64,000 nt of DNA from Nitrososphaerales archaeon (GTDB taxonomy: Archaea > Thermoproteota > Nitrososphaeria > Nitrososphaerales > CADDZS01). A program made the translations under genes and the position numbers. Position 1 is the first letter of the stretch. Every line of letters starts with the position of its first letter. The notes beneath the pieces were generated by a model. That model was given only the letters and a program-made list of their open reading frames with translations. It did no database searches and had not been told where the DNA came from. The stretch lies in contig JASHOD010000039.1 in the NCBI GenBank assembly GCA_030041295.1, positions 124,001 through 188,000 of the forward strand, read 5' to 3'. Below, in pieces: positions 1 to 7,222 of this stretch.

Positions 1-403
1 GAGCTTCCTCTTCAGTGCCAAATACTTTGGATGCGTATTCTCGTTTAGAGACGTTGTAAATTTGCTCGCATTCCAGAGTAGCTATGGGGAAATCGCTTTC
101 GTCGACAAGCGATATCATGTCGCCGCTGTCTGCCTTGAAATCTTCCGGGATGTGCAGAAGAATCGGGATGGTCCAAGGAGTGTCGTTGGCGAGGCGCATG
201 TCGTCAATTACGTTTCGGTAATTCTCTTGGTTCATGAAACCGGTCAACGGGCTGAAAATGCAGTTGGCGAGGTTGAAGATAGTGACTCGAGTCTCATACG
301 ATATCTTCACTTTCCTTCCTTCGAGCATGTCCTTGGTTCGCTCGGGAGTGGGCTCAACTTGCTGGACCGAGACGAGTTTTCCACCGTGTGGAACTGATAC
401 CAT
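1..403 (-). CDS. sat: Sulfate adenylyltransferase (ATP sulfurylase), N-terminal part
   Basis: ATP sulfurylase makes adenylyl sulfate from ATP and sulfate, the first step of sulfate assimilation. Only the first 134 residues are in the window; the gene runs off the left edge. Translating the minus strand from the ATG at 403 gives the family's N-terminal PUA-like domain, with the typical block FSPLTGFMNQENY followed by MRLANDTPWTIPILL. The ATG lies 15 bases after the stop of the upstream RHH gene, so the two are probably cotranscribed. The catalytic HxxH region lies outside the window. The open frame on the opposite strand is a shadow. A decayed piece of a second sat copy lies at 13802-13990. 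Confidence 0.93.
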   Translation of the reverse strand, partial: MVSVPHGGKLVSVQQVEPTPERTKDMLEGRKVKISYETRVTIFNLANCIFSPLTGFMNQENYRNVIDDMRLANDTPWTIPILLHIPEDFKADSGDMISLVDESDFPIATLECEQIYNVSKREYASKVFGTEEEA

Positions 404-418
404 TTTTTATGAACCCCC

Positions 419-709
419 TTAAAGATAGCCGAGAGCCGTCAAGCGTTCCTTTATTTCCACAATGTCCTGGCTTGTGAACGGTTCGGGCACTTCCTTTGTT
501 TCGTGCATAGCGACGACTTCGCGCAGCACATAGGTAACGTAATCAGAAACCGACTTGAAACCGGTCTTTTTCGCAATTAGTTTTTCGACACGGTCGTGCA
601 AAGTCACGGGAATCGAAACTGTTGTGTATTTTGCTTTCTGCTGAGGCAAGATTAACGCATCAAATGCAAGCAGCTCTTGAAATAATGATATATAATTATC
701 CATCTGCAT
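419..709 (-). CDS. Ribbon-helix-helix (CopG-like) protein upstream of sat
   Basis: A 96-residue protein with a beta-helix-helix segment at about residues 28-66 (YTTVSIPVTLHDRVEKLI, then a second helix ending YVLREVV), which fits the CopG/Arc DNA-binding fold. The C-terminus ends in an acidic helix plus KERLTALGYL. Two ATGs are possible (709 and 703); an AAGGT-like ribosome site just upstream fits either. It precedes sat by 15 bases and is divergent from a TauE/SafE permease, so a role in controlling sulfate uptake or assimilation is a reasonable inference, but nothing in the sequence proves it. No effector-binding domain is visible. Confidence 0.75.
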   Translation of the reverse strand: MQMDNYISLFQELLAFDALILPQQKAKYTTVSIPVTLHDRVEKLIAKKTGFKSVSDYVTYVLREVVAMHETKEVPEPFTSQDIVEIKERLTALGYL

Positions 710-844
710 ACTACCTTTGTACGAAATCGCTAACCCTTCTTGAGAGATTTGTGGAATCTAATCATGTGTAATTACCAATAGTTGTATGAAAAGAGCTGTG
801 CTTAATTATAGGTAATTAGATTGTAGGCTGGAACGATTCAAAGC

Positions 845-1816
845 ATGTCTCTTATTCTCGAAGTAATGGTGTTCTTCGCGCTTCTGTCACTGGGAGCTTC
901 TTTTGTAAACGGCGCAATCGGATATGGTTATTCTTCAATTTCTACTCCGCTAGCTTTGCTTATCCTCGTAAATAAGATAGTCAACCCTGCCTATGCGCTG
1001 CTAGAGGCAATAGCGAACACCGTTATGGCTATTCTTTCTGGGAAGAAGAATCTCAAGGCCACCTTTAGGAGAACGCTTCCGATTATGGTATCCGTCGCCC
1101 CTGGCGCTGTTCTTGGAAGCATAATTTTAGCAACTTTAGCTACTTCAGCGCCAAATTGGGCCAAGTTCGTAGTTTATGCTACGATACTGCCATTGATCTT
1201 TTTGCAAGCTGCAGGTTTACGTAGAGCGATCAAGAGGGAGACACACGCAGGTATTCCGCTAGGTTTTGGTATCGGAATGCTTTATGGAATTACTACGATT
1301 TCCGGGCCGCCGATTGCTCTGTTTTACAATAATCAGGGGCTGAGTCGCGATGAGTTCAAGGCTGCGATTTCTCAAGTCAGGATAACAGAGTCGTACATCA
1401 CTTGCATCACCTATTATTTTCTCGGATTGTTCAACGCGTCCTCGAAGGGATGGTTTGGAACGGTCACGCCGATTCAACTTTTTGAGATAATAGCAGCGCC
1501 GGTACTTGTTGGTCTGCCGCTAGGTGTCATACTCGCGAAACGAGTCAACTACGAGACATTCAGAAGGGTATCGATGAGCTTCAACGCTTGGATTGTCGGC
1601 TACGGACTAACGAGAATCTTGGTGACATTCTTCAAGATCAACATCAACATTGCAAACGCACTGTTCGCGATTATAGTGGCGCTATCTCTTTTGATACTCT
1701 ACAGATACTTCACGGCGAAGCCCGTTCCGCGAGAACCTGAAATGCCCATTGTACGAGTGGACGACGGGACTCCGCCTCCTCCAGCTCCATCCGGTCAGGA
1801 TCCGATTCGTACTTAG
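845..1816 (+). CDS. TauE/SafE-family membrane permease
   Basis: A 323-residue integral membrane protein with about eight hydrophobic segments and the family's N-terminal repeat (LSLGASFVNGAIGYGYSS) with a second glycine-rich repeat near residue 140 (GFGIGMLYGITTISGPP). The family includes sulfite and sulfonate exporters or importers and organic-acid carriers; the substrate cannot be read from sequence. The last 30 residues are a polar, proline-rich cytoplasmic tail. It is transcribed away from the RHH-sat pair, sharing the 135-base promoter region, which favours a sulfur anion (sulfite, sulfonate) as substrate by context only. The ATG start is the first in frame after an AT-rich promoter region. 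Confidence 0.85.
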   Translation: MSLILEVMVFFALLSLGASFVNGAIGYGYSSISTPLALLILVNKIVNPAYALLEAIANTVMAILSGKKNLKATFRRTLPIMVSVAPGAVLGSIILATLATSAPNWAKFVVYATILPLIFLQAAGLRRAIKRETHAGIPLGFGIGMLYGITTISGPPIALFYNNQGLSRDEFKAAISQVRITESYITCITYYFLGLFNASSKGWFGTVTPIQLFEIIAAPVLVGLPLGVILAKRVNYETFRRVSMSFNAWIVGYGLTRILVTFFKININIANALFAIIVALSLLILYRYFTAKPVPREPEMPIVRVDDGTPPPPAPSGQDPIRT

Positions 1817-1870
1817 ATTCTGGCAGAAGAAAACAAATCCAATAAGGCACTTTTGCCTCAAGGATTGACA

Positions 1871-1915
1871 TTATCATCCGAGAAAGACTATGATCATGTA
1901 ATCGAAACTGCAGAG
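1871..1915 (+). pseudogene. Fragment of aldehyde dehydrogenase gene
   Basis: These 45 bases match 44 of 45 bases of 7394-7438 inside the intact aldehyde dehydrogenase. Read in frame they give LSSEKDYDHVIETAE, against LSSEKDYDHVIEAAE in the gene. Similarity weakens quickly on both sides, although the preceding bases still resemble the gene (PQGLT versus AQVGL). It is a short relic of a duplicated copy lying beside the retropepsin-like/RHH pair. The near identity suggests a recent event or gene conversion. Confidence 0.8.
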
Positions 1916-1925
1916 GCCCACTCTT

Positions 1926-2333
1926 TCAGAGACACTTTTCAGCTTTCAAGGTTTGCTTGCAACAGTCAAGTTCGACCAACAGGTTTCTAATTCCCTCCAT
2001 TCCGAGCAGGATTTCTGTCTCTCCTTTGCCCGTTTCTATCAGCCCGCTTAGCCGGAAATCAAGAGAAGGAAAGACAATCGACCCGTATGCTCCCGTGAGA
2101 ATAGTCGTCTTCCCATCAGCAAGAGAGGCCTTCACCTTCTCATTATGCATCTCGTGAAAGGAAAGTTTCTTGAATAGCCTCTCAGGAAGTAGTAGGAACC
2201 CATCGTAACCTGTATCCAAGATAGCCAAGATTCCTCTACTGGCAGAAGTAGGAAAGGACTGTTCAAGAAATGGGTTTCGGATTGAGATTTCTATTGCCGG
2301 GCTTGAATCGATGAACTTCCACAGGCTCGCCAT
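1926..2333 (-). CDS. Retropepsin-like clan AA aspartic protease family protein
   Basis: A 135-residue protein with the aspartyl-protease core AILDTGYDGFLLLP near residues 37-50, where Asp-Thr-Gly would be the catalytic triad of a homodimeric retropepsin-type enzyme. Later glycine-rich strands (ILLGMEGIRNL) fit the second half of the fold. This resembles the archaeal AF_0612-type clan AA family, which I recall as often encoded with a small DNA-binding-type partner. Here the partner gene ends 28 bases upstream on the same strand, so the pair forms a two-gene unit. Whether it is a toxin-antitoxin system, a proteolytic switch or neither is not shown. Confidence 0.72.
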   Translation of the reverse strand: MASLWKFIDSSPAIEISIRNPFLEQSFPTSASRGILAILDTGYDGFLLLPERLFKKLSFHEMHNEKVKASLADGKTTILTGAYGSIVFPSLDFRLSGLIETGKGETEILLGMEGIRNLLVELDCCKQTLKAEKCL

Positions 2334-2361
2334 TAAAAGCTACCAGCATTTTATTCAAAAA

Positions 2362-2748
2362 TCAATTTAGGATCTTTTTTCTTCCGCTGACTCTAAGCCC
2401 CATTTTTCTCGTTAGCGGAAGCGGGGGAACCGATTCGATAATGACAGATCGGGGATCGATACCTCTTTCTCTGATTTTCGTAGCAAGACTCTCTATGTCA
2501 TCGGCTTGTGCAAAGGGCTCATTCAGGTTTTCAGCTTTCATTGCGATATAGGACCTTTGCGCGATTTTGGAGAAAGGGCCTTTTTCTTGCGCATGTCTTT
2601 CCGATTCTGGCTCCTTTTTAAGCCAAACTTCGAGTGCTTCTTCTACGCTAGAAGATATCGCTCCTCTCGCAGCTCCCTTGTCACGACCTACCTTCCTCCT
2701 TAGTTTTTCTTCGATCTCGTCGCTAATTTTCAAAGTAATGACTCCCAT
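2362..2748 (-). CDS. RHH/VapB-like protein paired with the retropepsin-like gene
   Basis: The start at 2748 is chosen over 2781 because a GAGGAAAC ribosome site sits at 2753-2760 and a TATA box lies about 40 bases upstream; this gives 128 residues. The N-terminal 45 residues (VITLKISDEIEEKLRRK, then SVEEALEVWLKK) resemble RHH-type antitoxins. The C-terminal half is acidic and then basic (IRERGIDPRSVIIESV...LRVSGRKK) and has no family I can name. It is the first gene of the two-gene unit. A degraded copy of its last 28 or so codons lies at 8789-8872. Confidence 0.68.
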   Translation of the reverse strand: MGVITLKISDEIEEKLRRKVGRDKGAARGAISSSVEEALEVWLKKEPESERHAQEKGPFSKIAQRSYIAMKAENLNEPFAQADDIESLATKIRERGIDPRSVIIESVPPLPLTRKMGLRVSGRKKILN

Positions 2749-2752
2749 TGTT

Positions 2753-2794
2753 TGTTTCCTCAATGAACAAAAAAAAATCATTGTAAATATTTAT
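2753..2794 (-). promoter_or_regulatory. TATA box and ribosome site of the RHH/retropepsin unit
   Basis: On the minus strand an archaeal TATA-like ATAAATATTTA lies at 2784-2794. A start about 26 bases downstream would leave a 15-base leader carrying GAGGAAAC (2753-2760) just before the ATG at 2748. Confidence 0.6.
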
Positions 2795-2876
2795 GTATTT
2801 ATTGTCAGATCATCCTTGAAGGAAACTTGGTAGTTGAAAATTGTAGACGATCGTTGCAAGGTGAATCTTCTTCGAA

Positions 2877-3563
2877 TCATTCGGAACTCGAAAGATTTCC
2901 ATCCCTCATTCGATATACTCTTTCTAGATTCTTGCTGATAACGGGGTCGTGGGTTGAGATTACAATTGCTGAATTCGACTTTTTGCGCAGTTCACCCAAT
3001 AGCTCGATAACCTTCTTCCCATTTTCTGAATCCAGTTGACTTGTCGGTTCGTCAGCCAAAACCAGGATTGGATCGTTCACTAGCGCCCTAGCTACTGCGA
3101 CCCTTTGCTGTTCCCCTACGCTTAACTTGGAAGGCCTGGCGTTTTCCTTTCCAGCGAGACCGACTGAAGAGATGAGATCTTGTGCCTTCTTTTTCTGATA
3201 GTCGTGAGACTTGAAACTTAGGGCAAGTGGTAGTTCAACATTCTCTCTAACTGACAGAGTCGGGATGAGTTTTAGCTGCTGGAAAACAAATCCCACTTTG
3301 GCTAGTCTCAGTTTCCTTCTGTCCGGGGAGGATAGTTTACTTGCGTTTTGTTCTCCGAAAAAGACATAGCCGCTTGTCGGGGTTTCGAGCAAGCCCATCA
3401 AGTTGAGCAACGTCGTCTTCCCTGAGGCGGAGGGCCCTACAATTCCCACCATTTCTCCGGCTGATATCGAGATTGATGCCTTGTTGACAGCTGTGATGAC
3501 TTCGTGGGACCGCTCAAAAGTCTTGCTTGTGCCGTCAAGACGCACTACAATATTTTGGCTCAT
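2877..3563 (-). CDS. ABC transporter ATP-binding protein, MacB/LolD type
   Basis: A 228-residue ABC ATPase with Walker A GPSASGKTT (residues 43-51), a Q-loop in VFQQ, signature LSVGEQQR, Walker B ILVLADEP and the H-loop STHD. The LolD/MacB/FtsE-like subfamily usually pairs with an FtsX-type permease for lipoprotein or peptide export, or mechanotransmission. Its ATG follows the stop of the permease gene by one base, so the two form an operon with the permease first. The substrate is unknown. The divergent neighbour is a large secreted surface protein, which may be a client. Confidence 0.93.
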   Translation of the reverse strand: MSQNIVVRLDGTSKTFERSHEVITAVNKASISISAGEMVGIVGPSASGKTTLLNLMGLLETPTSGYVFFGEQNASKLSSPDRRKLRLAKVGFVFQQLKLIPTLSVRENVELPLALSFKSHDYQKKKAQDLISSVGLAGKENARPSKLSVGEQQRVAVARALVNDPILVLADEPTSQLDSENGKKVIELLGELRKKSNSAIVISTHDPVISKNLERVYRMRDGNLSSSE

Positions 3564-3564
3564 T

Positions 3565-4692
3565 TTACCTGCCTTTCAACACAGAATTTGTGGTCGCGGC
3601 TGCGATAGCGAGACCTAATGCAACCACTCCGACTAGAGAATACGCTATGGTCGAGATAGGAATGAAACCAAGGAGATGGAAAATCGAAATTTCAAAGGGG
3701 ATAGACGCGAAGAGCTGGAAGAAGATCGCAACCGCGAGAGAAGAAAGTACGAAACCAATCGCGACGCCAATAAGGCAAATTAGACTAGTCTCGGAGAGCG
3801 TGACTCTAAGAATTGAACTTGATGAAGATCCAATTGCTTGCATCGTATGATACTCATCTCTTTGTTCCAGAATATTCACACTCGTGATAATTGCAACGAA
3901 CAAGAAAGCGAGCAAAAGCGCAAAGACGTCTACACCTTCGTTCAAACTTCCAATTGATGAGATTAGTGGATTGCTCAGCTCGTTCGACTGTCTTGGATCA
4001 ATTGCCATTACACCTGGTATAGCAGAATCTACGCTCTGGGTTACGCTAACTGAATCTCCTGGACTTGACCCGACAAGTATCGCCGAGATCAAACCACCAT
4101 ACCCCTGAGTTGATTGCGCGGTGGAAAGCGGCATGATAATCGCGCTGCCAAGAATAAGATTACTAGTCGAAATTATTCCGGAGATTGTGAGAGAAGTGTT
4201 TCCCTCCTTGATTACGGATCCTGTCGTGAGTTTTGCTATCTTGGCCAGATAGGCTCCAACAACGATTTGATTATTCGAAGTTGGGTAAGAACCCCTCAAG
4301 GTGAGGGGAACCGTCTTTTGGAACATTGTAAAATTCTGCAGTGGAATCCCGATTGTGATGTTTGTAGGTATGACTCCCCCCTGCTTGACATCTACCACGA
4401 TCAACATAGGCGTTACTGAAGTGACTCCGCTTACACCTGAAACCAAAGTCATCGTAGATTGTGGTAGGACCCCGCCTAATGGAAGGCCTTCCACGATAAA
4501 GGAGGTCTTTGAGACGACCACGAGGTTTGAAGAGTAAATTGAGTAAGTCTCGCTTACGACTGATGAATATCGCTGGGAAACCGCTGCCATTGTAAGAATC
4601 AGCATGACGCAAAGGGCAATTCCTGCGACGGAGAGCAGTGTCCTAGTGGGGCGGCGAAACGAGTTGCGAAACCCGAGCGTCGATAAATTCAA
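3565..4692 (-). CDS. ABC transporter permease, FtsX/MacB type
   Basis: A 375-residue permease with one N-terminal membrane helix (about 17-39), a large extracellular domain of about 220 residues and three C-terminal helices (about 252-275, 298-330, 345-368), the MacB/FtsX layout. The C-terminal region has the family's ALLLAFLFVAIITSVNILEQRDEY segment split around the second helix. It is the first gene of the operon, with the ATPase following directly. The intergenic region of about 170 bases is shared with the divergent surface-protein gene. Confidence 0.9.
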   Translation of the reverse strand: MNLSTLGFRNSFRRPTRTLLSVAGIALCVMLILTMAAVSQRYSSVVSETYSIYSSNLVVVSKTSFIVEGLPLGGVLPQSTMTLVSGVSGVTSVTPMLIVVDVKQGGVIPTNITIGIPLQNFTMFQKTVPLTLRGSYPTSNNQIVVGAYLAKIAKLTTGSVIKEGNTSLTISGIISTSNLILGSAIIMPLSTAQSTQGYGGLISAILVGSSPGDSVSVTQSVDSAIPGVMAIDPRQSNELSNPLISSIGSLNEGVDVFALLLAFLFVAIITSVNILEQRDEYHTMQAIGSSSSSILRVTLSETSLICLIGVAIGFVLSSLAVAIFFQLFASIPFEISIFHLLGFIPISTIAYSLVGVVALGLAIAAATTNSVLKGR

Positions 4693-4827
4693 GGCTTTTT
4701 GCTACGCTTCTGCCCTATTTTTATCGTGCTTTTATGGGTAAACTTCCGACTATCATAATTGCTCTAGCACTTTGCCCGAGGGACTCCTCGCTCTTCTCGG
4801 TTCACATAATTCATGTTGAACGGTCTT

Positions 4828-4838
4828 ATCTATATATA
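4828..4838 (+). promoter_or_regulatory. TATA box of the surface-protein gene
   Basis: A run TCTATATATA is centred about 30 bases before the ATG at 4863. This spacing fits a leaderless or near-leaderless archaeal transcript and argues against the far upstream start at 4734. Confidence 0.6.
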
Positions 4839-4862
4839 ATGGTAAAAGAAACCGTTGCGTTC

Positions 4863-6911
4863 ATGGAAGGGTCAAAAACAGGCGTTCGCCGCGGTCGAAT
4901 TGGACTTCAGGCTTCGGCGGGAATTGCATTAGTGCTTTTAATCTCGGTTATCGCTCTAACTAGTTTTCATAACTCGTCTTCTCAAGGTTCGGCAAGTTCT
5001 AATTCTCTAGTTATAACTGTGAATCCAGATGGCTCTGTTAATTTTTCATTTAATGTAACCCAGTCAGCCTATGCTACTAGTGGAACTATTCCGACCGTAA
5101 ATCTTGAATCTAATTCTAGTACTTCAGGCGGCGTCACAACGCTTAGTACCGGAGGCACATTCGTCGTTCCTGCAGCTGAATTGGATCAAGCTCCATATAA
5201 TTATACGACGTCAGAATCATTATCGGCTTCAGGGAATTATTCAGGCGGCGTTTCAAAGGGAAATATCATAATACAGGCTGCTCCCGCAGTCTCTTCACCA
5301 CTGACATCGTTTAATCTCGGTTATCTTGGAAACTCCACGGCCCTTTCTGCTTCGGGAAGCACGACCATCCAGTTTGGAAACTATAGTTTGGGATCGGGTA
5401 GTTACTTGGAAGTGAACCAAACAACCATTGGCGAATACATTACTCTCGCCGAACAGGAAGGATTCAACACGACGTATTTGGACAGCGTGTTTTCGCTAAT
5501 TCCATACGCCGATCTGACCGCGACGAGCGTCACAATCACTCCTACCTATGGAAGTAGCTCGGCAAATGTTACCTTGCTTTTGCAAGTGACGGGAAATATT
5601 ACTGCTCTCCCTGCAGCCTTAGCGGCCGAGTATGCGTGTATTCTCACAAGCGATTTGAACAGCACAACTAGCACGACAACGATTAGTTCGACTACCTCGA
5701 TTTCATCAGGTAGCGGCAATACCACCCAATGTTACACAACTTCTCCTTTGATGAATTTGCTCTATTCCCAATATGAAGGGGAGTTTACTTCCTTGTCGAA
5801 CTATTCGTACGATCTCTCTTACGCGAGCGGCATCTTTAGTTTCGAAATGCAATCGCAGACTTCGAGCACTAACTTGAGCAGTGTGCTTGGTTACTTGTAT
5901 GGAGATACTTGCCCCGAGAGTGCAACATCTAATTGCAATATAACTTCGCCAGAGTTTCAATACCTGAATTCTACGAGAGTTGATCTTTCAAATTTCCAAG
6001 CGGATTACAGTGAGTCTCAGCTCCCGAATGGAACCTACACAATAGAATCTTCGATAAATAACATCCTTGTCTATCCACCAGTTGTTTTCCACGGGAACAG
6101 CTTTAACGAGACGGAGCTATTGCAGGGTGCTGGAACGTTCAATGGAACAGTAACGATAGTCGGAGGGTCTAGTTCTGGAAACTACGTGTTCATGTCCCTT
6201 CCAGGAAGCGATCCCCAACCTACGTCGCATAATGTCAATTCTTCTTTCACGTGGAACTCTGTGAATTTAGGATCTATCTCTGATCTTCAATTCTCTTTTG
6301 GAACGTCATGTTCAGCGTGTAATTCGACTTCTTCTACGACTACTTCCTCCTCCCCACCAACTACTAGCCCAACTATAGTATCATCATCATCGTCTTTATC
6401 ATCATCATCTTCATCATCGACCACTGTTACCGTGACAGCGAACGGAACAAGCGGAACACCAATTCAACTCACGGTTGTAGGAAACATTTCTTCTTCGCAG
6501 ATTTCAAACGCTAGCATAGCCGAGATCTCGAGCAATGTTTACTCGCTCAATTTCACGATCACAGGTCAAAGCGGGACTGCCGGGACCGCGACTATAACAA
6601 TTCCAAAGAGTGAGGTTCCGAGTGGGCTGACTCCGACTGTCTACATTGACGGTACTCAAGCAGCAAGCCAATCATACACGCAGGACTCGAACAACTACTA
6701 CGTGACATTCTCGACGCACTTTAGCACTCACCAAGTCGAGATTCGCTTCTCAGTTCCTCCTCCAGCGCCGGCTCCATTTCCATACTTGGAAGTTGCAGTG
6801 ATCGCCGTGGTTGTAATAGCAGTCGTGAGCGGAGGCCTGTTGTTTGCGATGAGAAGAAGAAGTAGCTCGAGTTGGGCGCCAGTGTCAAGTCCAGCTCCAT
6901 CGAGTGCCTAA
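4863..6911 (+). CDS. Large secreted or membrane-anchored Ser/Thr-rich surface protein
   Basis: A 682-residue protein from the ATG at 4863. It has an N-terminal hydrophobic segment (about residues 15-33), a long extracellular region very rich in Ser, Thr and Asn with many N-glycosylation sequons, and a C-terminal helix (about 645-668) followed by the basic anchor MRRRSSSS. Around residues 485-525 there is an almost pure Ser/Thr stretch encoded by repeated TCA/TCT codons (6330-6425), a likely O-glycosylated spacer. Residues about 590-640 look like a beta-sandwich (PF-type surface domain before the anchor). Six Cys lie in the ectodomain. The product is probably an S-layer-associated or adhesion protein; no enzyme motif is visible. 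Confidence 0.8.
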   Translation: MEGSKTGVRRGRIGLQASAGIALVLLISVIALTSFHNSSSQGSASSNSLVITVNPDGSVNFSFNVTQSAYATSGTIPTVNLESNSSTSGGVTTLSTGGTFVVPAAELDQAPYNYTTSESLSASGNYSGGVSKGNIIIQAAPAVSSPLTSFNLGYLGNSTALSASGSTTIQFGNYSLGSGSYLEVNQTTIGEYITLAEQEGFNTTYLDSVFSLIPYADLTATSVTITPTYGSSSANVTLLLQVTGNITALPAALAAEYACILTSDLNSTTSTTTISSTTSISSGSGNTTQCYTTSPLMNLLYSQYEGEFTSLSNYSYDLSYASGIFSFEMQSQTSSTNLSSVLGYLYGDTCPESATSNCNITSPEFQYLNSTRVDLSNFQADYSESQLPNGTYTIESSINNILVYPPVVFHGNSFNETELLQGAGTFNGTVTIVGGSSSGNYVFMSLPGSDPQPTSHNVNSSFTWNSVNLGSISDLQFSFGTSCSACNSTSSTTTSSSPPTTSPTIVSSSSSLSSSSSSSTTVTVTANGTSGTPIQLTVVGNISSSQISNASIAEISSNVYSLNFTITGQSGTAGTATITIPKSEVPSGLTPTVYIDGTQAASQSYTQDSNNYYVTFSTHFSTHQVEIRFSVPPPAPAPFPYLEVAVIAVVVIAVVSGGLLFAMRRRSSSSWAPVSSPAPSSA

Positions 6912-6944
6912 GCTGAGCCGTTGCTCACTGGTTCATGACCACAC

Positions 6945-7094
6945 TTACAAAATTTTACGCGATTCAAGAACTTGCTTTGAAGAACTGCGAATAGCCTTCC
7001 ATTTCTTGATCATGAGTTTGTAATTTCCGCCTGTATTGATAGGCGTCTTCGTATTCCATGAAAATCTGGAAAACTCGTTCCGCTCAAAAATCAT
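6945..7094 (-). CDS. Small open frame containing one copy of a 74-base repeat
   Basis: A 49-codon frame from the ATG at 7094 encodes a basic, aromatic-rich peptide (MIFERNEFSRFSWNTKTP..., ending VLESRKIL). The C-terminal half is encoded by the 74-base repeat also present at 11023-11096, where the same frame has no start. It could be a small gene or, more likely, the tail of a decayed gene. I do not recognise the family. A 6-base inverted repeat (TTGAGC/GCTCAA, 7110-7128) lies just upstream. Confidence 0.3.
   Translation of the reverse strand: MIFERNEFSRFSWNTKTPINTGGNYKLMIKKWKAIRSSSKQVLESRKIL
6952..7025. repeat. 74-base perfect direct repeat, copy 1
   Basis: The 74 bases are identical to 11023-11096, in the same orientation. 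Flanks differ immediately on both sides. On the minus strand the unit encodes NYKLMIKKWKAIRSSSKQ and about seven further residues in both places. This region fills most of the gap between the surface protein and the aldehyde dehydrogenase. Confidence 0.95.
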
Positions 7095-7222
7095 GTCGAC
7101 GGCACGGTATTGAGCAAAATCGGCTCAATCTGAAGCCTTGACGTTGTCGTTCTTCGCCTCTTACAACCTGCAATCCATTTATCATTCATCGTATCGATGT
7201 AGATAGCAGAAGAACGAGAGAA

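Noticed and set aside
62-397. Open plus-strand frame of 111 codons at the left edge
   Set aside because: The minus strand here encodes the conserved N-terminus of ATP sulfurylase; the plus frame is its shadow.
6376-6425. TCA/TCT microsatellite as a regulatory repeat
   Set aside because: It is in frame in the surface protein and simply encodes a Ser-rich spacer.
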